Assembly: GCA_036343635.1 (NCBI GenBank)
Contig: JAYYVF010000017.1
Span: 1-64,000, forward strand
Direction of reading: 5' to 3'
DNA: 64,000 nucleotides
DNA from: GCA-2693325 sp036343635
Lineage (GTDB): Bacteria; Latescibacterota; UBA2968; UBA8231
Shown here: positions 8,552 through 17,134 of the stretch, piece by piece
Numbering within the stretch: position 1 is the first letter of the stretch
Layout: every line of letters starts with the position of its first letter
The notes under the pieces: generated by a model
Database searches by the model: none
Told to the model about the DNA's origin: nothing
Seen by the model: only the letters and a program-made list of their open reading frames with translations
Position numbers and translations under genes: made by a program

Positions 8552-9889
8552 TTAGTTTGAAAGGTTTTGGAAATCGGCATAAGCCGGTTGTCCATGTTCG
8601 CTTAGGTCCAAGCCCTCTCGTTCTTCTTCGTCGTCAACACGAAGGCCAAATATTGCTTTGGCAATGAGGCAAAGTACGAGTGAGACGGTAAAGGCGAATG
8701 CGGCGTATGTAAGGGTGCCAATCAATTGAGTAGAGAAGAGATGTTCTGGGTTTGGGCTAAATAATCCCACAGCAATAGTTCCCCATAGGCCACAGATCCC
8801 GTGGACTGATATTGCCCCTACAGGGTCATCGATCTTGATTCGATCAATAATTACTATGGAGAAGACTACGATGACTCCGGCCACGAGGCCTATTATCATT
8901 GCTCCGTACCATGTGACGGTGTCTGCACCAGCAGTAATCCCTACGAGTCCAGCTAGTATTCCATTAAGCGCCATAGTCACGTCGGGTTTTCTCAGGAACA
9001 TTACGGATGTTACCATGGCCGCTAAACAACCAACTGCAGCGGCAAGCGAGGTTGTAACAAAGACGATAGACACGAGGCTAGGGTCAGCACTTAGGACGGA
9101 TCCGCCATTGAATCCAAACCAGCCCAACCACAACAGAAAGACTCCGATTGTGGCTAGTGGCATGCTATGTCCTAAGATGGGACGTACTTCACCGTCCACA
9201 TATTTACCGAGGCGGGGTCCTAAGACTAAGACTGCAGCGAGTGCCGAAAAACCGCCAAACGCATGCACTATGGATGAACCTGCAAAGTCATAAAAACCCA
9301 TACCGTCAAGCCATCCACCCCCCCATTTCCACGAACCTGCTATGGGGTAGGCGAATGCCACTAAGATCGCAGCGTAAAACATAAATCCCGACAGTTTTAC
9401 GCGTTCAGCAACGGCACCAGAAACGATCGTTGCCGCGGTAGCGGCAAACATGGCCTGGAAGATGAAATCTGCCCAGTATGTGTAGTCGGCATATTGGTTT
9501 GTCAGATTGGCTACGTCTCCGTCAAATCCGATGGGCCCTTTTATTGCTAGGAAACCGTTGAAATCACCAGGATACATCGTGTTGAATCCGGTCAGTGCGT
9601 AGGAGACAATCCCAATGGATATAATGAAAAGATTCTTGAAAAGAATGTTAACGGTATTCTTTTGGCGTGTCAGGCCTGTTTCCAGCGTGGCAAAGCCCAA
9701 GTGCATTATAAAAACGAGGGCTGCTGAAATAAGGATCCAAAGGTTGTCAATCATGAATTTTGGATAGGCAAGCGGCATTGCCTTAAACTGTTCCATAGTT
9801 GTATAGTCTTGTGCTTCGACCGCCCCACTCTTCGCGAGCATTGTAACCGCGAAGAGGGACAGCAGGCCTATTAAACGTCTACTAAACAT
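8552..9889 (-). CDS. amt: Ammonium transporter (Amt family)
   Basis: 445 residues with a cleavable signal (cleavage probably after VEAQ), then about eleven membrane helices. Family motifs include GFATLETGLTRQKN, a conserved His in SIVHAFGG and the second pore His in SVHGICGLWGT. It moves ammonium/ammonia across the inner membrane. The start follows AAGGGG at good spacing. The gene is first in an amt-PII operon, with a -24/-12 promoter about 145 bp upstream and a sigma-54 activator encoded just beyond it. The acidic C-terminal tail (DDEEEREGLD) is cytoplasmic and likely contacts PII. Confidence 0.96.
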   Translation of the reverse strand: MFSRRLIGLLSLFAVTMLAKSGAVEAQDYTTMEQFKAMPLAYPKFMIDNLWILISAALVFIMHLGFATLETGLTRQKNTVNILFKNLFIISIGIVSYALTGFNTMYPGDFNGFLAIKGPIGFDGDVANLTNQYADYTYWADFIFQAMFAATAATIVSGAVAERVKLSGFMFYAAILVAFAYPIAGSWKWGGGWLDGMGFYDFAGSSIVHAFGGFSALAAVLVLGPRLGKYVDGEVRPILGHSMPLATIGVFLLWLGWFGFNGGSVLSADPSLVSIVFVTTSLAAAVGCLAAMVTSVMFLRKPDVTMALNGILAGLVGITAGADTVTWYGAMIIGLVAGVIVVFSIVIIDRIKIDDPVGAISVHGICGLWGTIAVGLFSPNPEHLFSTQLIGTLTYAAFAFTVSLVLCLIAKAIFGLRVDDEEEREGLDLSEHGQPAYADFQNLSN

Positions 9890-10033
9890 CGAGAAACCCC
9901 TTCTTCTTCATTGCTTCGTTAAAATTAACCCTCTGCCGCGCTTTACGAGGAAGCGCCTCTGCAAATGCCGTAGTAGGCCCGTCAGTGGGAACGAGTATTC
10001 TTGAAACAGCGCGCCTGTCTCTAACGTTCTCAT

Positions 10034-10049
10034 AGCAATGGCTATGCCA
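10034..10049 (-). promoter_or_regulatory. Sigma-54 (-24/-12) promoter of amt-PII
   Basis: The minus strand reads TGGCATAGCCATTGCT. This has GG at -24 and GC at -12 with the required spacing (TGGCAY-N5-TTGCW). Transcription would start near 10022, leaving a leader of about 130 nt before the amt ATG at 9889. A NifA-type activator is encoded just upstream. I looked for the NifA upstream sequence TGT-N10-ACA in 10050-10186 and did not find it. Confidence 0.85.
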
Positions 10050-10141
10050 CAGGAAAATGGATGGTAATATAACTATTATAAATTGTTGTTTATAAAATAA
10101 TTAGGCGGGATTAAAATGGATGGATCGAAGGTAATAAAAAT

Positions 10142-10182
10142 ACAAATATGTAGTTTATTTTCAACTTAAGAGACATATTTGT
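10142..10182 (-). terminator. Inverted repeat just past the NifA-like gene, possible weak terminator
   Basis: ACAAATATGT (10142-10151) and its exact complement (10173-10182) form an AT-rich 10-bp stem beginning 5 bp after the stop codon of the activator gene. On the minus strand a TTTTT follows four bases downstream of the stem. The stem is weak and could instead be a protein-binding palindrome upstream of the amt promoter. Confidence 0.35.
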
Positions 10183-10186
10183 CTGT

Positions 10187-11743
10187 TTATTCCTTAAATT
10201 GCTTTGGGTCAATATTAAGCTTTTGTATGCGGTAAGCCAGTATTCGGGTTGTTGTGCCTAAGGTGCGGGCAGCTTTTGCTACATTGCCGCGTGTATTTTT
10301 GAGTGCCTCGACGAAAACTTCCTGTTCATAGGCTTTCATCAGGCTCTCAAGAGAGCCTGATACAGGGGTATTAGTTGCGTCCGCTGTTTGCAAAGATGGA
10401 GGCAGGTGATGGCCGTGGACTACCCCGTCGTTGCTTAGAATGACGGCACGTTCGATGCAGTTTTCTAGCTCACGCACATTTCCGGGCCAATGGTAGCTCA
10501 TCATCATATCGATGGCGGGAGTTGATATTCTAAGCATTTTGCTATTGTGATGATTTCCGTATTTTTCAAGGAAGTGATCTGCCAGTTGCAGTATGTCAGA
10601 TTTCCGGTCTCTTAGGGCGGGGTTAAAGATAGGGAAGACGTTCAGTCGATAGAATAGGTCTTCCCGAAATGTTGCGTCGGTTACTGCTTGTTCTAAGTCG
10701 ACGTGGGTCGCGGCAATAATGCGTACGTCGATGGGCCTTGGGGTGCTGCTACCCAGGCGCTCGATTTCTCGGTTTTGCAAGACTCGTAACAGCTTAACTT
10801 GGATGACGGGGGCAAGTTCTCCAATTTCGTCCAAGAAGATGGTCCCACCGTTAGCCTTTTCAAAGCGACCCTCCTTGGTTTCGTTGGCTCCTGTAAAGGC
10901 CCCTTTTTCGTAGCCAAATAGCTCGCTCTCTATTAATGACTCTGGGAGAGCAGCAACGTGAACTTTTACAAGGTTTTGACTTGCTCGGAGGCTATTGTAA
11001 TGTATCGCATCGGCTACCAACTCTTTGCCTGTCCCGCTTTCGCCACGTAGCATTACGGTCGCGTCGCTTGGAGCAACTTGCTGGATTAGCTCACAGACCT
11101 CTTGCATTGCGCGTGAATTCCCAATTAGGTTGTCCGGCTGGAACCTTTCGCGCAGTTCGCTCTTGAGGCGTTTATTCTCGTCAACGAGTTGCTCTTGTTC
11201 GCTTCGCGCTCGCTGATGTGCAGCAACGGATTGAGCGATCATGACTGCAGCGATGGTCAGTAAGCGCACTGTATCTTGTAGAACTGCGTCGCTCAAGTAA
11301 GGAGCATCGACACTCAAAGTGCCTACGACTCGTTGGGATAGGGAGATTGGAACGCACACGAAAGAGGTGGGGTCTTTGTCGTTGCCATGGGCGCCAGTCC
11401 GATTAAGGAACATCGGTTCGCTGTTGATGCGAGGTACGATGACGGATTTTCCTGATTCTACCACTTTTCCTGTAATTCCCTCCCCGATGTTGTAGCGTCC
11501 TCGTTCAATTTCTTTTTGAGACAACCCGTATGCAACGTCAATTGAGACTTGTCCTGTTTCCTCCTGAAGTAGGCTAACGGTGGCAATGCTCATGTTCAGT
11601 CGGACACAAGCCTGCTCGAGGATTTGATTTAGCGCATCTTCTAAATCAGTTGTTGTTCCAAGAATTTGACCAATTTGATGCAATACGAAAATGTGATCCT
11701 GAAGGGTTGGGGCTTTGGGTGGTGCCGGGTTAGTATGATTCAT
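10187..11743 (-). CDS. NifA-like sigma-54-dependent transcriptional activator
   Basis: 518 residues with three domains. An N-terminal GAF sensor covers about residues 25-180. The AAA+ domain (about 205-430) has Walker A GESGTGK (234-240), the sigma-54 contact loop GAFTGA (281-286) and Walker B TIFLDEIGE (301-309). A Fis-type helix-turn-helix sits at the C-terminus (NVAKAARTLGTTTRILAYR). GHHLPPSLQ after the AAA+ domain is NifA-typical, but the interdomain Cys motif of oxygen-sensitive NifA is absent. The gene lies directly upstream of amt-PII and its promoter, so it most likely activates ammonium uptake. No nif genes are in view. Confidence 0.92.
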   Translation of the reverse strand: MNHTNPAPPKAPTLQDHIFVLHQIGQILGTTTDLEDALNQILEQACVRLNMSIATVSLLQEETGQVSIDVAYGLSQKEIERGRYNIGEGITGKVVESGKSVIVPRINSEPMFLNRTGAHGNDKDPTSFVCVPISLSQRVVGTLSVDAPYLSDAVLQDTVRLLTIAAVMIAQSVAAHQRARSEQEQLVDENKRLKSELRERFQPDNLIGNSRAMQEVCELIQQVAPSDATVMLRGESGTGKELVADAIHYNSLRASQNLVKVHVAALPESLIESELFGYEKGAFTGANETKEGRFEKANGGTIFLDEIGELAPVIQVKLLRVLQNREIERLGSSTPRPIDVRIIAATHVDLEQAVTDATFREDLFYRLNVFPIFNPALRDRKSDILQLADHFLEKYGNHHNSKMLRISTPAIDMMMSYHWPGNVRELENCIERAVILSNDGVVHGHHLPPSLQTADATNTPVSGSLESLMKAYEQEVFVEALKNTRGNVAKAARTLGTTTRILAYRIQKLNIDPKQFKE

Positions 11744-11885
11744 AAATACAAAATTGAAGGTAAAATGTTAATTAGTGACATTATTGTATTTTTCTGACAG
11801 AGGATATTTTTCAATTACTTTTAAGATATGACATTTTTGTTGTTTTTACAAGCTGCTGAATCGGGAGTTATTTTTATAATACTAT

Positions 11886-11914
11886 TTGACATAGAGCGGA
11901 GCCGAAGATATCAT
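11886..11914 (+). promoter_or_regulatory. Sigma-70 promoter of the first UVR-motif gene
   Basis: TTGACA (11886-11891), a 17-bp spacer, then TATCAT (11909-11914). The predicted start is near 11921, just ahead of the gene. The -35 is a perfect consensus match and the -10 matches five of six. Confidence 0.75.
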
Positions 11915-11975
11915 ATCGGGGTGTGGCAGATTTTGTTTGTATGATCTTACTTTGTTTGGAATGGAAATGGTTAGT

Positions 11976-12749
11976 ATGGGAGAAGATATAACTGAGATAC
12001 TTAGTGCTTGGTCATTTGATCCGGAAACTAATGTTCGGAAGATTCGCGGAACGGATGGTGTTGAGAAGATTCAAGTGCGGATAAACCAAGGCGCTTTTCA
12101 GGGTATTTTACAAATTGACTTGGACGGTCGTCCCGATGGATGTCGGCCGCATGGTCAAACTTTTGCTTTGGATTATTACCAGAATTCTCTTCAGACTTAC
12201 CGTCAACAAAATAACTCTGAGGACGATGGTTTTTCGTTGGATCCTGAGGCATGCGAAGAATTATTTGAAGAGGGGGCTCGAATTTATGAGCGTTATGCAT
12301 TTCTGCTTCAGTTAAAGGAATACCCACGGGTCATTCGCGATACAGAGCGGAATATGCAATTGTTTCGCTTTGTTAATCGATATGCTGCATCAGAGCAGGA
12401 CAAATCTAATTTGGAAAAGTGGTGGCCTTATATTTTGAGAATCAACGGCACTGCTCGTGCATTTGTTGCTCGGGATGAGGGGGATTTCGTTGAAGCGTTG
12501 GATATTGTGGCAAAAACCCGCGATCGAATACGGGAATGTCCTATGATAGATACCGAGGAATTTCGGGTTGAAATGGAACGTTCGGAAGAGGCTTTGGAGG
12601 CTCTTGAGAGTGAATTACTTGAGGCTAAGCCGCTTAACCGGAAAGAGCAACTGGAACAGATGTTGGCAGAAGCTGTCGAGGGTGACAATTTTGAAAGAGC
12701 TGCTGAATTAAGGGATATGATTCAGCAACTCGCTGTTGAAGACATTTAA
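11976..12749 (+). CDS. UvrB/UvrC-motif (UVR) protein, paralogue 1
   Basis: The function is not known. The N-terminal block contains NVRKIRGTDGVEKIQVR and DGRPDGCRPHG. The middle is a charged helical stretch resembling TPR-type repeats. The last 35 residues are a UVR motif (KEQLEQMLAEAVEGDNFERA), the helical hairpin by which UvrB, UvrC, ClpC and McsA contact partners. No nuclease, helicase or zinc motif is present. It is a clear paralogue of the protein at 28592-29350. I chose ATG 11976 because its first residues (MGEDITEIL) align with MDFDIGLKL of the paralogue; TTG 11937 or ATGs 11961 and 11967 are alternatives. It is divergent from the NifA-like gene. Confidence 0.85.
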   Translation: MGEDITEILSAWSFDPETNVRKIRGTDGVEKIQVRINQGAFQGILQIDLDGRPDGCRPHGQTFALDYYQNSLQTYRQQNNSEDDGFSLDPEACEELFEEGARIYERYAFLLQLKEYPRVIRDTERNMQLFRFVNRYAASEQDKSNLEKWWPYILRINGTARAFVARDEGDFVEALDIVAKTRDRIRECPMIDTEEFRVEMERSEEALEALESELLEAKPLNRKEQLEQMLAEAVEGDNFERAAELRDMIQQLAVEDI

Positions 12750-12819
12750 GTGAGTTGCGGCGATTGCTATCCAAAAGATACTCTTAATAATTATTTCGTG
12801 AAAACTTAAGGTAGGTATT

Positions 12820-13386
12820 TCAGTTTGGTTTTAATGCGGACAATTTACTGATTAGTTCATCTATGCTTGCTGTCGATGTTAGTAACTGCCGATGTTGAGG
12901 GTCTGTAAATTCTTGCTTTACACACTCGTCCAAAAAAAATAGGAACTTGTCGTAGAAATTGGAAATATTTGCTAAAAATATTGGTTTGTGGTGGACATTC
13001 AACTGAGCCCAAGAGAGCACCTCTGTTAATTCTTCCAAGGTGCCAAATCCACCGGGTAGTGCAACGAGGGATTGACTTGCGTGCAACATTATTTCTTTGC
13101 GTTGATGTATTGACTCGACAACGTGGAGTTTAGTGATTCCTGGGTGGGCCCACTCGCGCTCTACCATGAATCTAGGTATTACGCCCACTACCTGTCCCCC
13201 GGCTTCTAGTGCGGCATCTGCCACGGCACCCATAATTCCCTGGCTACCACCACCATAGATTATTCTGATCCCAGCCATTCCCAGGCTTTTTCCTAATTGG
13301 CGACCTGCTTCTAAGTACGATTTACAGCATCCGCTGCGTGAACCACAGAAAACAGAGATTCCGTCTGGATTTTCTAATAGGCTCAT
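12820..13386 (-). CDS. LOG-family nucleoside-5'-monophosphate phosphoribohydrolase
   Basis: 188 residues of Rossmann-like LOG/TIGR00730 type. Hallmarks are SVFCGSRSG near the N-terminus, IIYGGGSQGIMGAVADAA, HQRKEIML and the catalytic PGGFGTLEELTEVL. Family members hydrolyse the N-glycosidic bond of (cytokinin) nucleoside monophosphates, releasing ribose 5-phosphate; in non-plant bacteria the natural substrate is usually unclear. It lies 70 bp upstream of the sigma-factor gene end on the same strand. It is convergent with the UVR gene across a 70-bp gap with no clear terminator. Confidence 0.9.
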   Translation of the reverse strand: MSLLENPDGISVFCGSRSGCCKSYLEAGRQLGKSLGMAGIRIIYGGGSQGIMGAVADAALEAGGQVVGVIPRFMVEREWAHPGITKLHVVESIHQRKEIMLHASQSLVALPGGFGTLEELTEVLSWAQLNVHHKPIFLANISNFYDKFLFFLDECVKQEFTDPQHRQLLTSTASIDELISKLSALKPN

Positions 13387-13456
13387 TACTAGGGTGTTGA
13401 AGCACAGGCCATATAGGTTTTTTTGATAGATTTAAGTCGGTGAAAAAGTGGCTTAA

Positions 13457-14329
13457 TTAGTACACCTCATTTGTGTCTACAAGTGACAGGAGGGCTTGAT
13501 AACGCGATGGATGTCTTAATTTACCAAGTGCTCTTTCTTTTAACTGACGAACGCGTTCACGGGTGAGTCCCATCATTCCACCAATCTCCTCGAGTGTTAG
13601 GGCTTCTGAGCCATCAAGTCCAAAATAGAGGCGGATGATACGCAGCTCTCTCTTATCTAGTACTTCTAAGGCCTCTTCCATTTGCGATCGGGAAGCATTT
13701 TCAAAAACGTTTTGGTCAGGGGTTGCCTGGTTTTCATCAGCTATGATGTTTATCAGGCTTCGCTCATCATCTTGGTCAAAGGTTTCATCCAGCGAACGAA
13801 GCGACCGAGCGCTCATCATGGTATCTAAGACTTCTCTTTCAGAGACGTCCAATTCATTTGCGATTTCTTCGACGGCCGGCTCACTTTCGCGTCCTTGCCC
13901 AAGTTTACGCGACGCTTTTGAGATGTCTTTAAGCAGGCTGAGTTTGTTGAGAGGCAAGCGTACAGTACGTGCTTGTTCGGCAATTGATTGAAGAATTGAT
14001 TGTTTTATCCACCAGACCGCATAAGAGATAAATTTATAGCCTTTTGTGCCATCAAAGCGTTCAGCTGCAGTCAGTAGGCCAACGTTACCCGCACTAATCA
14101 GGTCGGAAAGGGACAGGCCTCGGTTTTGATAGTTTTTAGCTACGTCAATTACGAACCTTAGATTGGCATTTACTAGTTCATCTCTTGCTTGCATATCGCC
14201 TTCGACAATACGTGCAGACAAAGCCACTTCGCGTTCTCTGCTTAGCGGCCGTGAGTCAGAAATGTCGTCAAAATATAGCCTAAGGGTCGTTTCTTCTTCG
14301 CTAAGTATTTCTGAGATGGAGTAGGCCAT
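13457..14329 (-). CDS. RNA polymerase sigma-70 factor, RpoD/SigA-like
   Basis: A 290-residue sigma factor with regions 1.2 (LRLYFDDISDSRPLSREREV), 2 (NLRFVIDVAKNYQ, FISYAVWWIKQSI), 3 and 4 (TLEEIGGMMGLTRERVRQL). Region 1.1 and the non-conserved insertion of proteobacterial RpoD are absent, which is the normal form of the primary sigma in Bacteroidetes and related FCB phyla. It may therefore be the housekeeping factor, though a group 2 alternative factor is possible. The 456-bp upstream region is unusually long and contains repeated palindromes. Confidence 0.93.
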   Translation of the reverse strand: MAYSISEILSEEETTLRLYFDDISDSRPLSREREVALSARIVEGDMQARDELVNANLRFVIDVAKNYQNRGLSLSDLISAGNVGLLTAAERFDGTKGYKFISYAVWWIKQSILQSIAEQARTVRLPLNKLSLLKDISKASRKLGQGRESEPAVEEIANELDVSEREVLDTMMSARSLRSLDETFDQDDERSLINIIADENQATPDQNVFENASRSQMEEALEVLDKRELRIIRLYFGLDGSEALTLEEIGGMMGLTRERVRQLKERALGKLRHPSRYQALLSLVDTNEVY

Positions 14330-14785
14330 GGTCTTCTTTCGTTATATGTTTAAATTGAAACGTTTATATAAATTGAGTCAGAAAAGATGGCCTGCAATAT
14401 TTGCATGCCGGTCTCAATTTTTTCGCTAATTTCGGCTGATTCTCAAGGTATCATAGTAGTGCAATTATTGCATCACTGCGAGCAGGCTAAAGGTATTTCT
14501 TCGGTAAAACTAACTCTATTAAATTGAAAAAAATATAGTAAGTTGTTTATTTTATATTACTTGCGTCTAAAAGTGATAGCCTCGAAAAAGCATTAAACTT
14601 ATGTTACGTTTGTGTTTTCTCGTGTTATTATGCAAATAGTGTGCCCAAAAGGAATTTAATTTTTTAAATTGTTGTTATTTAATGGTTTGAAATATTACGG
14701 AATGCACATATAGAGGTAACTGTTTATCAGAAATGCGGATTTGGGCTCCAATATCTGCATAATTTGCAGATATCAATCGGATAAA
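14330..14785. other. 456-bp intergenic region upstream of the sigma-factor gene
   Basis: AT-rich and without a credible ORF. It holds three related 13-bp palindromes (listed separately) and presumably the sigma-gene promoter, which I could not pin down. The third palindrome sits inside a 9-bp stem (14751-14759 with 14765-14773) just after the NtrC-like gene and could also act as a weak terminator. Confidence 0.6.
14393..14768. repeat. Three operator-like palindromes TGCAA-N3-TTGCA
   Basis: Copies are TGCAATATTTGCA (14393-14405), TGCAATTATTGCA (14460-14472) and TGCATAATTTGCA (14756-14768, one mismatch). They lie between the NtrC-like gene and the sigma-factor gene, two of them within 145 bp of the sigma start. 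Their shared sequence, spacing and symmetry suggest a dimeric regulator's binding sites. Confidence 0.5.
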
Positions 14786-16201
14786 TTAACTAATTTTGTA
14801 CTGTTTTAGTTTATAGTGGAGTGATCGTACGCTAATACCAAGTATCTCAGCAGCAAGGCGTCGGTTGGATGTTACACGTTGTAATGTATGGCGGATTAGT
14901 TCGGCTTCAGTCTCTGCGATCGTGTTACCCAAAGCAATACTTAGGTAGCCGGGGTTGTCTTGTTTGGGAGCAAGATGAACCGGAAGGTTTTCTGGATGGA
15001 TGATTTCGGCAGGAGATGTCACAACGAGTCTTTGGACTATGTTTCTCAACTCCCTAACGTTGCCCGGCCACTGGTAGTCGATGAGAATTTTCATCGTGTC
15101 ATTACTTAGATGTTTCTGGGATTGATTCTGTACTTTACACGCCTCAAAAAGGAATGTCTCAATTAGAATGGGAATATCTTCTTGGCGATTTCTAAGTGGT
15201 GGGATATCAATGGGGATTACGTTCAATCGATAGTACAAATCGTTTCGGAAATTGCCTTCTATAACGCTTTTTTCAAGTTCAAGGTTTGTTGCAGCAATTA
15301 TCCTAACGTCGGCACGTCGTAATTTAGGATCTCCGAGTGGTTGATATTCATGTGATTCAAGAGCCCTAAGTAGATCAACCTGATTTTTTAGGGGTACTTC
15401 ACCGATCTCATCTAAGAATAATGTTCCGCTATCGGCGAGAGCAAATCGCCCGGGTTTGTCGGCATAGGCGCCAGTATAGGCGCCCTTTTTATGCCCGAAG
15501 AGTTCGCTGGCAAAAAGATCTTCAGTAAAACTGCCACAATTGACTGCCACGAAGGATTGATGGCTGCGACGACTTCGTTCGTGGATAGCGCGTGCAACTA
15601 AGTCCTTACCTACGCCCGTTTCACCACGCAGTAGTATTGGTACATTTGAATCGGCGACCTGCTTAACAAGCTTTGCTACTTTTTGCATGCTTTCACTATT
15701 TCGCACGATGCGACGAAAAGCATCAGAGTTTTCCTCTTGGTCTAGCAGTCTACTTCCTTCTGGTTTTAGCTGAGGGCTTTTAAGGACTCGCGTGATATTT
15801 TCCTGTATTTTGGCAACATCAATCGGCTTAGTAATAAAATCGACGGCGCCATTTTTCATGGCTTTCACCACGGTTTTAACGTTGTTTTCATGACCGGTAA
15901 CGATTATTTTGGTGGGGTAATTATAGTAGTTTTGTCCCTCCAAAATATTTATTCCGGGCAGTTTTGTACTTAAAATAGCTATGTCAAATTTTCTGGATTT
16001 TAATTCTTTACTAGCCTTCAAACCATCGTTGGTTGAAACGACTTGGTAGTTAGCTTTTTCTAAAGCATCTCGAAGTTCAAATAATAGGGGTGCATCCTCC
16101 TCACCAATTAATATTTGTGCCTTTTTGGGGGTCATAAATTGACTTATTGGTTTAATTGTGGGAAATACAGAAATGGTTTGTTTGGCATTGCAAACGTCCA
16201 T
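14786..16201 (-). CDS. NtrC-family sigma-54 activator with degenerate receiver domain
   Basis: 471 residues: a receiver-like domain (about 25-140), AAA+ domain (about 165-400; Walker A GETGVGK 193-199; sigma-54 loop GAYTGA 240-245; Walker B TLFLDEIGE) and a Fis-type helix-turn-helix (RRLAAEILGISVRSLHYKL). The phosphoacceptor aspartate is replaced by Ser78 in DIAILSTKLPG, and the acidic pair reads EE, while Thr102 and Lys125 are kept. It is thus probably not switched by phosphorylation. No histidine kinase is adjacent. An internal ATG at residue 23 is another possible start. Confidence 0.92.
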   Translation of the reverse strand: MDVCNAKQTISVFPTIKPISQFMTPKKAQILIGEEDAPLLFELRDALEKANYQVVSTNDGLKASKELKSRKFDIAILSTKLPGINILEGQNYYNYPTKIIVTGHENNVKTVVKAMKNGAVDFITKPIDVAKIQENITRVLKSPQLKPEGSRLLDQEENSDAFRRIVRNSESMQKVAKLVKQVADSNVPILLRGETGVGKDLVARAIHERSRRSHQSFVAVNCGSFTEDLFASELFGHKKGAYTGAYADKPGRFALADSGTLFLDEIGEVPLKNQVDLLRALESHEYQPLGDPKLRRADVRIIAATNLELEKSVIEGNFRNDLYYRLNVIPIDIPPLRNRQEDIPILIETFLFEACKVQNQSQKHLSNDTMKILIDYQWPGNVRELRNIVQRLVVTSPAEIIHPENLPVHLAPKQDNPGYLSIALGNTIAETEAELIRHTLQRVTSNRRLAAEILGISVRSLHYKLKQYKIS

Positions 16202-16367
16202 GCTTTCTTTTTATTGTTAATAGGTCATCTGTTTTGTGGCGAATTGCTGTATCAATAATAAAGAATCCAAAAACTGCTTACAATCCCGTTATCGAATTTA
16301 AACGCCTTCGATGGTATCTAAGCTGTCCTCGTGTTGACACTGAAAGTCTAACTTGTAGGTTCACCGC

Positions 16368-17081
16368 ATGCTTAAATCTAAAGTTCAAATTAAAGATCAT
16401 AAAAGAAAAAACCGGGAAATGTTTAATGCTATTGCTGATAATTATGATTTGATAAATCATATACTTAGCGGTGGCATAGATTTTTATTGGAGGTGGCGTG
16501 CACTAAGCAAATTATCCTCGATTGAGAATTCTGTGATCTTGGATTTGGCTACGGGCACCGGTGATTTTACTATCGCTGCGCGTCGTTTTTCTCCTAGCAG
16601 AGTTGTGGGTGTTGATGTAGCTCGGGCAAAGATAAAAATGGGTACGGATAAGGTTAGTAGATGTAGATTTGATGCCCGTTTATTGGGGGGCGATGCCGAA
16701 AGCTTACCTTTTCGTTGTGATACCTTCGATATCGTAATGGCTGCCTTTGGTGTGCGCAATTTTGGTCATATTCCTACAGGGTTAGCTGAGGCTTTTAGAG
16801 TTCTGCGTCCGGGTGGCCAATTAATTATCTTGGATTTTTGTGAACCGACTTTGCCAATTGTCAGAGGTCTTTACCTGTTGTATTTTCGGAAGGTGTTACC
16901 CTTTTTAGGGGGGCTCATTTCTGGAGAACGTCAGGCGTACGAGTATTTACCGCGTTCCGTGAGCGATTTTCCTCAGGATGGTGCTTTTTTAGATTTGATG
17001 AGTGATGCAGGTTTTATTGAAAATTCTGCCACCAAATTAACGTTAGGGATATGCTCAATTTACTTAGGGGAAAAAAATTAG
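16368..17081 (+). CDS. menG: Demethylmenaquinone methyltransferase
   Basis: A 237-residue class I SAM methyltransferase of the UbiE/MenG family, doing the last methylation of menaquinone. It shows MFNAIADNYDLINHILSGGID, the SAM-binding LDLATGTGDF, FDIVMAAFGVRNF and RVLRPGGQLIILDF. It heads a plus-strand run of six menaquinone genes (16368-21833), separated by 53 bp from mqnE. With no ubiquinone-specific genes nearby, MenG is a better label than UbiE. Confidence 0.93.
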   Translation: MLKSKVQIKDHKRKNREMFNAIADNYDLINHILSGGIDFYWRWRALSKLSSIENSVILDLATGTGDFTIAARRFSPSRVVGVDVARAKIKMGTDKVSRCRFDARLLGGDAESLPFRCDTFDIVMAAFGVRNFGHIPTGLAEAFRVLRPGGQLIILDFCEPTLPIVRGLYLLYFRKVLPFLGGLISGERQAYEYLPRSVSDFPQDGAFLDLMSDAGFIENSATKLTLGICSIYLGEKN

Positions 17082-17134
17082 GCCCTTTTACTTGGTTGAT
17101 GTTTTTTATCTATGATTTCGATGGAATAATTTAG

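Noticed and set aside
10050..10186. NifA enhancer TGT-N10-ACA upstream of amt
   Set aside because: Each TGT was checked and none is followed by ACA at the right distance.
11937..11975. TTG 11937 as start of UVR paralogue 1
   Set aside because: The extra 13 residues do not align with paralogue 2 and no ribosome-binding site is near. It remains possible.
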